A stretch of 64,000 bases of DNA, taken from positions 558,001 through 622,000 of the forward strand of contig JADNRV010000007.1 of NCBI GenBank assembly GCA_015499995.1, given 5' to 3'. Under the pieces are notes generated by a model. The model ran no database searches, was not told where the DNA came from, and saw only the letters and a list, made by a program, of their open reading frames with translations. The translations under genes were made by a program, and so were the position numbers. The DNA is from Flammula alnicola (Eukaryota > Basidiomycota > Agaricomycetes > Agaricales > Strophariaceae). Positions 47,301-56,928 of the stretch are shown one piece after another (positions within the stretch are counted from its first letter, which is position 1; every line of letters begins with the position of its first letter).

Positions 47301-49424
47301 TGAGGCACTGATAGTTCTTCGCGTTTTCCTAAAGCGGGCTTATGTCTACTGTGGATCTGTTGCTCAAGATTCAGTAGGTTTACATAACTTTTATCTTCTG
47401 CCATTTGGCTCATTATTTGGTTTTTGCCTCAGACGAAGGAACTTTCTGAGTTCCTGATCCATTTTTTGAAGGACTCATCTCTTGTAGATACTGTTGCAAA
47501 GGAAGATTTCAACGGTGCCACCCTTGATTTGGCAGAAGTATACTTCTCGTGAGTTATGCTCGCCATTTTCAGTTAATCTGCTGACATTTATATCTACAGG
47601 AAATTGTTGAAAGCCTCGAAAAAGAATGGGCCAGAACCTGTGCTAGAAGTTTTGGCAACCTTCACGGCAGACATATTCGTCAATTCTCAAGGGATAACAT
47701 CTCGGAGTTTCATCGCACTCGTAGATCTCCTCGTGAGGGAGTTTCCTCAAAGCAGGTCAGTCGGTATTGTCACTCATATTGTCACTCATCTTTTCCGCAC
47801 TATTTACCCCTCCAATCATACAGTCTGCCTGAGGAGATTGTTGCAGCTCTTCGAAAACTCCATTCAGAGATATCTTTGTCACTTTTTCCTCACATTACAT
47901 CTGTAACGGAGAGTAACATTGCACAAGAAGATATGAAAACTTGCTTTGACCTCGTTTCTGGGTGGCATAGCCTCCTCTGTCTGGAGAATTGGTTAGATTC
48001 AAATGGAAGTTCAGGTATAATTATCACATCCTATAAGCTATACTCGTGCTCATCTCCTTATTTCAACTCTAGCTGTCCCGTTAATCGGTCAAAAGCTAAT
48101 CTCGGGATTGGTATCGTTTTCGCAGCGCGAGAGTCATCTCCCAAGTGATGAAACAGACCAGATTTGTGTTATTACGTTTGCTATTCTTCTGCAAGAGCTC
48201 GAAGCCCGACCAGCGTCCGAACGCGCGCATCATCTTGACTTGATTGTGGCTGTTTATATATCTTTTTCCGATGCCTGTTGTCCGTCAGGTACTTTTCTTT
48301 TCACTTTTATCCCATACTCGTCTTAAGTATAACTTTGCTTTCAGCCCTCAAGCAATTAGATCTTCTTCTGGGAAAAACCTGCAGAAAATTGCCACTCGAA
48401 GATTATGTCCACCTGTTGTCGCTTGTTTCCGACTCCTTGTCGGATCTTAAGCGTATGCCGCCTAGTCAACTCTTGCATTTAGTGCATCTAGCAGCATTGT
48501 TACTCCATGAACATCCTTCGCGTAAGTACAGCGTCCTCTTTTGTGACTTCATCTCCGTGCTTATCTTTTGTTTTCTAGACTCTTTAATGCACATCCAAAA
48601 GTTTGCCACCAGCTGCATCAATGTATTCACTGAACACTGTGTCTTTGTTGATGGACCTCTGAAATTGCGTCTCCAAGTTTTAGAGATGGTAGCACAACAT
48701 TGTTCAGATCAGGTATATATTGATGACGAAATTTCGAAGATCACTGCTCACTCATCATTTCTAGCAAGCGGCTTTACGCTCATTGGATACAGCAGGAATT
48801 TGGCTGCTCCTATCCAAATTCTTGGCGCCCTCTCAAGTACACGATGAAGATACCGAAACTACCATCTTCCTCAAAATTATTGCGATTCTGAGCTCCCTTA
48901 TTCGCCTTCGACGGGACCTCGTTGCACACGCACTTCCTCATCTAGGCATGATCTTACGACAGCTTCTGCTATGCACCCGAGGCTGCCGTCCACATCTTGG
49001 AGCAAAGCAGACTGTGATGGTGATGAACACCCAACCAAGATGGATAAGTGCTTCGCAACCGCTAGGTGCACAAGAGGCAAAGGTTTTAGGACGGCTCCTC
49101 GAGAGTCTCAACACGAAGACGACTGTGCGCTTCCTTGGTTCATCGATGCCGGAGATGCAGAAGGCGGAGTCTCTCGCAAAACCTTTCTCGAAGCATGCCG
49201 CGTATGTGTTGAAGGCGTATATCGAGGCTATGAACGACCCGTTGTGCATCTTGCCGCTGGATGTCCGGAAGGAGCTTCAGCCAGGAATTTTTGCGTTGTG
49301 CGGTATGGTCAGCGAATATAGCCGAGATTCTCTCATGATATCTGCACTTGACGCTGGTGGGAAGGCCACGCTGAAGTCTTTGTGGAAGGAGTACGAAAAG
49401 CAGAGATATGTCGGCAGGGGCTAA
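44314..49424 (+). CDS. URB2: Nucleolar pre-ribosome factor Urb2/Npa2
   Basis: Large helical nucleolar protein needed for early 60S subunit assembly and 27S pre-rRNA stability. The start, MSGCPHANTSQSSQDF, is followed by KAEVIADWLLAKLLKDKGKE and NPIFDARYWKLLTSL. The middle is a long alpha-solenoid with little motif content and a basic SRKRRKTSS nuclear-type signal near 46140. The C-terminal Urb2/Npa2 domain is clear: RRDLVAHALPHLGMILRQLL, EAKVLGRLLESLN, KHAAYVLKAYIEAMND, VRKELQPGIFALCGMVSEYS and LKSLWKEYEKQRYVGRG, stopping at 49424. About 15 short introns. Length near 1,400 residues fits fungal orthologues. Confidence 0.87.
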
Positions 49425-49684
49425 AAGTCTTCGACAAAAGTACCTTTTCTATATATTTTAGGCGATGTTTCGTTCTCTGGAGAAGAAAACGAGAGAGAAG
49501 CTCTTAATACTGTATACGCTATGCCGTAGTGTTGCTCTAGTTGAAGATCGAGTGTAAGTACCAGGGATACACAGCACGACTAAAGTTTGCAGACTCCTTT
49601 GAGTCGGAGCTTGACGTCATATTTGGATCGACTGCCCATTGACTTCCCAGACGCAAAGTCATACGCGTTGAAGACAACACCTTC

Positions 49685-50932
49685 GTGATGCTGAGACCAC
49701 ATCTATTTTCCCTATCTTCCTGTTCCAGACACACCCCAAGTCATGCGATAACGCATCGAACGTTTCGATTGGTCTCGCGGAAAACATATGCCACGGTTTC
49801 ACCTTCAATAATTGGACAACGACCTCAGCCATCGGAGCCAAGGAAAGTAGAGTTCTCCGAGGAGGTTTCCCCGGTACTCGATGCTCGCGTCCTTCAAGCC
49901 GCATCGAAGGGGCATAAGAGCTCTCTTCCGGATATCATCGAGCAATACATCAATACGTCTGGCACTGTGCTAGATGTTTCGCTTCCATACGAGTCTCGTC
50001 CATCCGACACTCGTCGACCCCATCTCACGGACGTAGCTGAGAGCTGTAAGAACGTTATTACTGTTGCACATTGTGCTCAAGTTGGCGCGGAGCATAAGAT
50101 AACGCTTTCTTCGGGGTTTGCGCTCAACGTTGCCTATGGGAAGACTTTGATTTTGACATGCGCTCACACCTTGGAAGAGGCAAGTCTGTAAACAGGATAT
50201 TGAGAATGTCATAGCTGATGGATATTGGGACGGACAGATACGACAGTCACCGCTACTACTATCGGACTATGCGACTGCTGAAACAAACAGGTTCACAGGG
50301 ACATTTGTTGTCACTGGATCGAGGGAAGCGCTTGGAGTGTTCCCCGTCTCTCGGGTAGTCTCTGCGCTCCCTCGATCCGATTTAATTTTGTTATCGTGTG
50401 CGGTTCCGCCTGGCAATCTGAACACCCTTCCAGTGTCCCCCTATCCGGCCCATAAAGGGACAGCAATTCGTGCCCACTTTGTAACACATGAGAAACCCGA
50501 TGAAGCTGGGTGGAGTCCTTGGATAGGAGGTACTTGGGGGAAATGGCACGAGGGAAAAGTTCTTGGATATCGTGATTTTGCTGGGCGCGAGACAAAAGTA
50601 AGCAATGCGTTCTTGAGGAATGTGTCCTAAATATTAATTTAACGGCAGCCGGGCACTTACGACGCGCTGTCCCATCTACTTTTCACTCCCCTTCCCACAG
50701 CAGGATCTAGTGGAGGGCCGATTATCGACGAAGAGAGTGGTGCAGTAGTCGGCGTAATGCTCGGTACAAGAATGGATAATCGCGTCGAGGGTGTACGGGG
50801 ATGGGGAGTACCATCTGAATCTATCTTTGAGGTAAGCGAAAGCACTTGCAGAGCTTCTACCTCGAGCAGTGGTTGCCTGACCACATTCAAATGCAGATGT
50901 TTACTCTTCCAGGCCTAGAGGGCAAAAAGTAA
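49685..50932 (+). CDS. Trypsin-like serine peptidase with mitochondrial presequence
   Basis: Chymotrypsin-fold peptidase. The N-terminus, MMLRPHLFSLSSCSRHT to RTFRLVSRKTYATVSP, is Arg/Ser/Thr-rich and free of acidic residues, as in matrix-targeted proteins. The catalytic His is in LTCAHTLEE, the Asp probably in SALPRSDLILLSC, and the Ser in AGSSGGPIID, followed by VVGVMLGTRMDN. Exon 1 joins exon 2 only through a GC-AG intron at 50180-50237 (donor GCAAGT, 58 nt), giving HTLEE followed by IRQSPLLLSDYATAE. Two further GT-AG introns lie near 50596-50647 and 50834-50896, and the end is MFTLPGLEGKK. There is no PDZ domain, so it is not a standard HtrA. Stop at 50932. Substrate unknown. Confidence 0.83.
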
Positions 50933-51737
50933 AGGGAAAAGAAAGTTATCAGCGCTTTGTCTGCATAGATACAATTCAAAATGTTTTTCTCTCTACTGCC
51001 CGAGAGTAAGTCTTCCGAAGAAATGCCTCAGAGTGGTCGGGGTCCTATGAGCAAGAAGCAGCCAATCGCAGAATTCCGTGACGCTCAAACACCTCATCAC
51101 ATCAAAACAAACGCAGTCACTCTATAAAAGCCTCGCCCATGACTGATTTCCAATTTCTTGCCCTTTTCCCTTCCCCCCTACACTTCCTCCTCCCCTCTCT
51201 TCTCCTACCCCCCCCTTTCGCGAGCCTCACAAGCCGTTTCTTCACATACAGTCCTCATGGGTCTTTATTATTCTGTGCTATCATGGCTGCCTCCCATAAT
51301 GTAAAGTCGAATTGAAGTTGGTCCATGGCAAGTCGATATGAATTATTTTTTCATCTCGCCCTTCTAACATATTTTTTTCTTCTAGTAACCGATGTCCATA
51401 GCCCACTGATAATTTCGTCCACGTACGGCTCAATGCATCCTATCAGGGGCTGTTCGACTCGACTTGGACCTTATATTGTCCGGTAATTCCTATCCGGACT
51501 CTTCCTCATCGCTCCTGCCTCCGAATCTCTCTGCCGCCATCACCGTCCTCACTGACCACCTCCCACACGTGCTCACTGTCCTCACACCGGCACATGTCAC
51601 TGTCTCTTCGTCATCATCCCGTGGCCATCGATGCCGGAAAACTTCCTTATCCCCTTCCAACTCATCACGACGACCTTCCGCATGGTCCATCAATCGAGTT
51701 GACTGTCTTTCCCACGATATGATCACAAGGGCGACGA

Positions 51738-51796
51738 GTTCCCGAGTCAGCTTTTGACTCGGGAACCTTGACGTTTACTCGGGAACTTCGACGTTT
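51738..51796. repeat. 12-bp perfect inverted repeat and tandem 20-mer
   Basis: Arms GTTCCCGAGTCA (51738-51749) and TGACTCGGGAAC (51755-51766) are exact reverse complements with a 5-nt loop. The second arm begins a 20-bp unit, ACTCGGGAACCTTGACGTTT (51757-51776), repeated with two mismatches at 51777-51796. The arms include GAGTCA/TGACTC, which resembles the core of Gcn4/AP-1 bZIP sites. Function is not shown. Confidence 0.75.
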
Positions 51797-52488
51797 GAAA
51801 TGATGATCAGAAGCCATTTCTGATCGTCCGCTGAGAGGGGCTGGATCGATATTGCGGCGATGAGGGCCGGTTTGTCCCTGGCATTCTGCAATGGTGCGTT
51901 AACCACTTGAATTTTGCTTGCTTTTTCGCACTTTAGAGCAAAGGCGATCCTAGGCGATCTTTCGGCCCTTTTTCAAGGGAAGATTTGGGTTCAGGCGCGT
52001 TCTCTGTAGGATTCATGGCCGGTTCTTGAGCCAAGCAGATGGCATATCTCGCTCCATCATTTTTATTTCGGGTGCACTTGCTTGTCGTGCGCTCGCAACA
52101 TCCTCCAGGCTCCAGGGTTATCGTATACCAACTCATCGGCCGCATTTATCTCGATCCGCAACGCCCGACGGGACATATGTTATCTCTGTTATCCGTCTAT
52201 TGGCCCATCAATGTGTTATCTATTGTTTTTAAACTCTGTTGTCCTTTTCACCTGCTAAGTACATAATATTAATGTTGACGAAGTACATAAGATGAACTTC
52301 AAGCGTTTGAACCCTGAGAAGCCTTGTTCTCGCGATGTTCTTTGGATTTGGCCTCGAGTGACTTCAATGCATATACAGGACTCTCGTAGGTTTATTGAGC
52401 TTCTTGTCCGACGGCTTTTCGACGCTTGGCCATCTAGATCTCGTCATTCGCACAGTAAGCTTAATTCAAGAAGTCTTTTCATTAATAA

Positions 52489-52690
52489 ATAATACCAGTG
52501 TACAGTACTAAGAGTTACACGAAACGACTGCAGATTCCAGTCAAGTGAAGTAGAATCCTCGGTAACGGGCGATACCATAGGAGAAACAGGGACATCGACC
52601 CTAGATACCCGACGAGACACGATAGGACTGTGAAAGCTACGACACTGTACAATATCCGAGCAGGACTCAAGAATAATGCAAGTGACCTTA
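52489..52690 (-). pseudogene. Partial, internally deleted copy of the 53593 gene
   Basis: 52489-52553 matches the downstream flank of the intact gene at about 53252-53315. The sequence then jumps directly to a match with its coding region at about 54112-54250. The orientation is the same as the parent, and about 800 bases are missing between the two blocks. Many substitutions and small gaps are present. No open frame is kept, so it is a relic of a local duplication. Confidence 0.75.
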
Positions 52691-52784
52691 AAGTTAGAGG
52701 AGGTCCAAGTCTCAGGTTGGCTATGTCACTCCCCGGACAAACAACACTGATGACGCTCGTTCATTGATCCTCATCCTAACCAAT

Positions 52785-53120
52785 ATGAGTTCTCAACTCA
52801 CTCAGACCCAGCCTGAGTATATCGTTCGACTGAAGGATGAAGTCGACATGGAACACCACATTCAACTCTTTCACGAGACCTACAGCCTGTACAAGGTGAC
52901 TGATAGGTGGGCCCCAGACTTTTTTAACGCCTACGTTGGTACGTAAACGCGTAAACGCTCTTTCCGCTCATAATTCCTGCTGACCTCACTACGCTTGTGT
53001 TTTCCGGTTCTAGGAGAGTTCCACCCTGAAGTACTCGACGCGCTGAGAGCCCACCCCGATGTCGAATCCGTTTCTGAAAACAGCGAAGGTAAACGTTCTG
53101 AAATGATCAAGCAACAGTAA
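52785..53120 (+). CDS. Small I9-type (subtilisin propeptide-like) inhibitor
   Basis: Two exons, 52785-52938 and 53014-53120, encode 86 residues: MSSQLTQTQPEYIVRLKDEV, HHIQLFHETYSLYKVTDRW and GEFHPEVLDALRAHPDVESV. This is the inhibitor I9 fold, seen as a free-standing protein in yeast Pbi2 and Pleurotus POIA1, which inhibit subtilisin-like vacuolar peptidases and act as their intramolecular-type chaperones. There is no signal peptide, so it is likely cytosolic or vacuole-associated. The stop codon overlaps a GTAAGT that could serve as a donor for an extra exon near 53169, but the family normally ends here. It lies between the intact Ser-rich gene and its broken copy. Confidence 0.8.
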
Positions 53121-53592
53121 GTAAAGTTACATAGCGGGCCCATTGAATGGTGGCTTTGTTATTATTAGTACTGAAGCCATTTTTTCAGAAAGAATGCCTG
53201 AAAACCCTATTGATGTTGGCTTATTGCTTTCGCATCTTTGCCTTCAGATAAATAACACTAGTGTACAGTACTAAAAGTTACATGAATTGCAGATTCCGAG
53301 TTAAGTGAAGTATATAAAATAGGATGGCAGTTAATAAGTAGACAAATCGAAAATGATGGAGAGTTTACAGGATGTTCGAAAGGTTGAGAAATCTCGTATT
53401 CGTATGCAGATGGGGTGTGACAGAAGAGAGTTAAAATACGAAAAAGCCAATAGCAGATGACGATGCTGTAAATGATAGTAATGTGCTCATCAGAGGTAGG
53501 CAGAAGATGATGCAAGAGATAAAAGGTGACGATAGTCATAGCATATGCGCAATAGCCTGAGAAAGAAAAAAGGAAAAGGATACCCCAACCCC
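53121..53592. other. Convergent 3' region
   Basis: About 470 AT-rich bases between the I9 inhibitor stop and the stop of the Ser-rich gene. The part around 53252-53315 is duplicated at 52489-52553. A hydrophobic frame at 53258-53611 on the minus strand overlaps the end of the gene and has no family. Confidence 0.45.
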
Positions 53593-55826
53593 TCAGAAAG
53601 GTACACCCCAAGCAGGAGCAGGAGGTGGCCGACTGGTGTCAGTCGAGTTGCGAGCAGCTACACGCATGGGAAGCATCAAGGTGCGAAGACCAGGGCCCTG
53701 ATTCGAATCTCTCTGCGCGAAATAGATGGCGCGGGCACGGTGACGCTCGCGTACGATAGCGCGAGTACGAGCTTCAAGTGACGGGTATTCGTCACCAGGG
53801 GTTCCAGAAATAGAGTCAGATGCATTTGAGGACCACTGGCGAGGAAGACCGCCGTAGAGGCTAATACGACGCGAACGAGGCTCGCGTGCCACGGCGCGAG
53901 GAGGCATTACAACTGGCAGGCAGTCGCAGCTAAGGGTTGAAGTTGTAGATGTCCGCTTGGGTGCATTTGAGAACCGGTGGCGAGGAAGACTGCCGTAGAG
54001 GCCGACACGACGTGAATGACGCCCGCTGATGTTATTGGGTGTCTGGAGGCCACCTCCGATGCCTTCGTCTCCAGTAGACGGGGAACTTGCCAGAGAAGGA
54101 ACCGAGCTAGAAGAATCCTCGGTGACGGGAGATACCATAGGAGAAACGGGAGAAACGACCCAAGATACGCGACAAGACGGGTCAGGACTATAGGAGCGAG
54201 GACACTCTACAATATCCGAGCAGGGCTCAAGAATAGTGCAAGTATCCTTAGAGGCTTCGAGTGAAGTCCGAACGCCCAAGTCTAACGGAATGAGGTCAGA
54301 GCCGGAATTTTTCACGTTGATAGCCAGGCCTGAGGGGGATGCCATAACCCTTGCTGAGCGGTTGGCCTTACTTGATGAGTTCTTAATACCAGGAGGACCT
54401 AGTGAAGAAAAAACGCCCAAGTCGTGCCTGAGTTTGGCCAAGGCAGGTACAAACATGGGTCCATCGTCGGGAGAAGGAACGGGAGAAGATTGAATCGAGG
54501 AATACCCTGGCTCACTGATAGAAGTGGAATTATCCTTTGCTGACATTACATTGCCCTGAGAAAGACGTCGAACCAGAGACCGAACACTGGAGGAAGATGG
54601 CGAGACCGAGACCGAGGTGGGATTGGAAGGAAAGTTTTCTAGTACAGGCACGTCTGAAGCATGCAAAGAAAGAAACAGTGTGTCGCCCGAAGCAGACACC
54701 AAGTCAGGTGGTCTAGGGGTCGCGCCAGGACGATCGAAGTCGTTGACCGAAGTGGTACCCGTAGATATTAAATCTGAGTCCGAATCCTCTATAGTGGGAG
54801 AGGAAAGGAAAGGCAATGCCGTGAAAGTATAGACAGAGGTCGTTCTAGAGCATCGCCGAAGTTTTTCTGAATCTTCCAAAATGCCCGACAGAGAAAGTGG
54901 GCGGGCAGTCGGGGCCCCACCCTGAAATTTGACATCAGAAATATCCATATCCATGTCGATATTGACGTCCTCACTCTTCAAGTCCACCTCAAGAGAGAGA
55001 TGGCCGGGAAAGCGAGATAGGGAGGATATGGACGATGGAGGAGAGGAATATATGGATGGAGAGTTTAGGTAAGAAGTGGAGGGGGTAAAGATGCTATCGA
55101 AGTTCGATGGTAAGGAAGAAGATGCTTCAGAGGTTGGAGCATTTGATGATGCGCAATCAACTCTAGATGCAGGAGGACATGGATTAGACTGAACCTCCGT
55201 GATAGCGGTCTCGGTGGCGGGCGTGTTCACGGAAGGGCGAACATAGATGACCCATTCCATTGCTATGGCATGGAGAGGAGGAAATAAGGCATGAAAGAAA
55301 GAACATTAAGCGATTGTACTCACGACCTTCATGTTCTTTCTTGAATTGCAGGAAGTCATAATCTGCGCGGTGAATGGGAAGATGGATTGGAGGGGTCCGC
55401 CGAAAGACTCTGGCGATGAGAGCCATTCCCCTGGATGTGTACTCCCGCGCGATTTCGTGGATGGGATGAAGAGATTTGGCAATGCGTCGCATTTGTCTCG
55501 ACGTATACCAGCTTATTATATCGCAGATGTCCCAGACACGATGGTAAATTGCCTTAAAAACGGGGATGATGATGGCCTTGAGAAAGGATCGGGCACCTTT
55601 CTGGACTACAATAAGAGGGTATCAACAGCGCGTTACAATCTCCCGGGGAGGTATACTCACTAACTGCAGTAGCCGAGACGGAGACAGCGGGCGAGGTAAC
55701 GGGAAGCGCGATAAGCGGCGAGGGCGTCTTGAATGGATGAGAGAGGCATGCCATTCCCCTCATGATAGATTTCCAGAGGAAAATATACGCGGCGAGGAGG
55801 AAGTTGCACACGGCGTGATACCACAT
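53593..55826 (-). CDS. Unknown Ser/Pro-rich protein with N-terminal membrane segment
   Basis: Three exons inferred. The first encodes MWYHAVCNFLLAAYIFLWKS, a hydrophobic anchor, then ALPVTSPAVSVSATAV. An intron near 55620-55660 leads to QKGARSFLKAIIIPVFKAIY, RIAKSLHPIHEIAREYTSRG and HRADYDFLQFKKEHE. A second intron, ending near 55264, leads to MEWVIYVRPSVN and the single long exon of about 555 codons. That exon is rich in Ser, Pro and Thr and probably disordered. It contains a duplicated motif, SRRVGLYGSLPRHRFSNA and SRRISLYGGLPRQWSSNA (near 53970 and 53850). I recognise no family. The frame open up to 55952 may be leader. A broken partial copy lies at 52489-52690. Confidence 0.6.
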
Positions 55827-56928
55827 TACAGTATACTTGATGGTATCTGTGGAGGAGATGCTGCGATGCAATAGAGAGTGAAAGGCCGGATGTGCGCACT
55901 TTATACGCGAAACTAACGAGCCTCGCGTGACTAACGATCGGAAGGCGAGCATTTGCCCAAATAATCAGAAACATTCCCGGTAGATTATATTATGATGGAT
56001 ATACCTTAGGCCTAACGTTTGTGCCTTCGAAAGAAGGAGAGAGCATAGTACATTGAAGTTGATTTCAGGCGATCAATGTCTCTGGAGGAAGGAAATCCAG
56101 GCCATTTTTACGAACAAGGCAAGCCATTTGGATTAACATGGAAAGGCATATTTTCCTAGAGAAAATTTTCCAAGAAAAATCCGCCGAGATACACGTAGAC
56201 GACGCGAGAAAGAGCAGAGGAAGAGCACATGTAGCCAAGTTCGTAGTAAGAACTGTGGTACCGTTGATCGACCGTTAGAATAAGCAAGTATGAATATCCA
56301 GAGAAGAGAAATACACGACAGGAGCGCGGAATAAATTGGGAAGAGCCAGCGACGTTCGAACTCGTTCGAACTTGAATTATTCCAGACAACATCGACGACG
56401 GTGCTGATTCTCTTGATCGAATCGGGAAATACCGATGCTGACAAATCCGAATTTGCGGTTTGAGCAGCAATGGCGCAGTGGTGGCCAGCCCAAGAGGTGT
56501 GCACCGGCAATTGCCGGCATACAGCCTAGGGAGGGGGGGGGTCCTGTCGTGGCTTATCCAAATAAAAATTTGAAGTACATTTTTGGCAGAATAATACATC
56601 TAGAGGGTTCCTGCAAAGTATTATACACTGTTTCCATGAATTTACGGCCCACATAAGCTCAACAGCAAGAATGTGTCCAGATTTGGACACATTATGTCAG
56701 CGGTCGGATCGGCCCGAACATGGTTAGGTAGCAGATGAGTCTTAGTTAGGAAAGTCTGATCAGGCACGTGATAGTTTATTTCCTTTTTTGGAATGGCTAA
56801 GGGGGGGGGAGGGTTAACGAAGCCTTATCCAAATAAAAGTACCTAGTATATCTGATACCTCTTGGGCCAGCCTTCTCCTCTTCCTACATCATTCTCTTTC
56901 CTCCCCTCCATATTACTGCAATTCATCC
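55827..56928. promoter_or_regulatory. Divergent intergenic region with a repeated G9 element
   Basis: About 1.1 kb between the Ser-rich gene and the RBM26-like gene. It has two copies of an element made of nine Gs, a short spacer and CTTATCCAAATAAAA: Gs at 56533-56541 with the 15-mer at 56553-56567, and Gs at 56801-56809 with the 15-mer at 56824-56838. The second is about 90 bases before the RBM26-like ATG. Mirror frames at 56133-56656 have no family. Confidence 0.5.

Larger units (their letters stand above)
50933..52784. other. Long intergenic region with hairpin and gene fragment
   Basis: About 1.85 kb without a convincing gene. The left part is strongly pyrimidine-rich (51165-51240). Mirror-image frames around 51464-51757 are Ser-rich and look like shadows of composition. 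A perfect inverted repeat and a tandem 20-mer lie at 51738-51796, and a partial copy of the neighbouring Ser-rich gene lies at 52489-52690. Confidence 0.5.

Noticed and set aside
50180..50195. 16-nt intron as an explanation of the peptidase frame change
   Set aside because: Too short for the spliceosome; the 58-nt GC-AG intron explains the frame better.
51464..51757. Ser-rich plus frame mirrored by a minus frame at 51490-51726
   Set aside because: Mirror frames driven by CT-rich composition, with no family; not called as a gene.
56133..56656. Overlapping frames in the Ser-rich / RBM26 intergenic region
   Set aside because: Hydrophobic but without conserved features, and overlapping on both strands.
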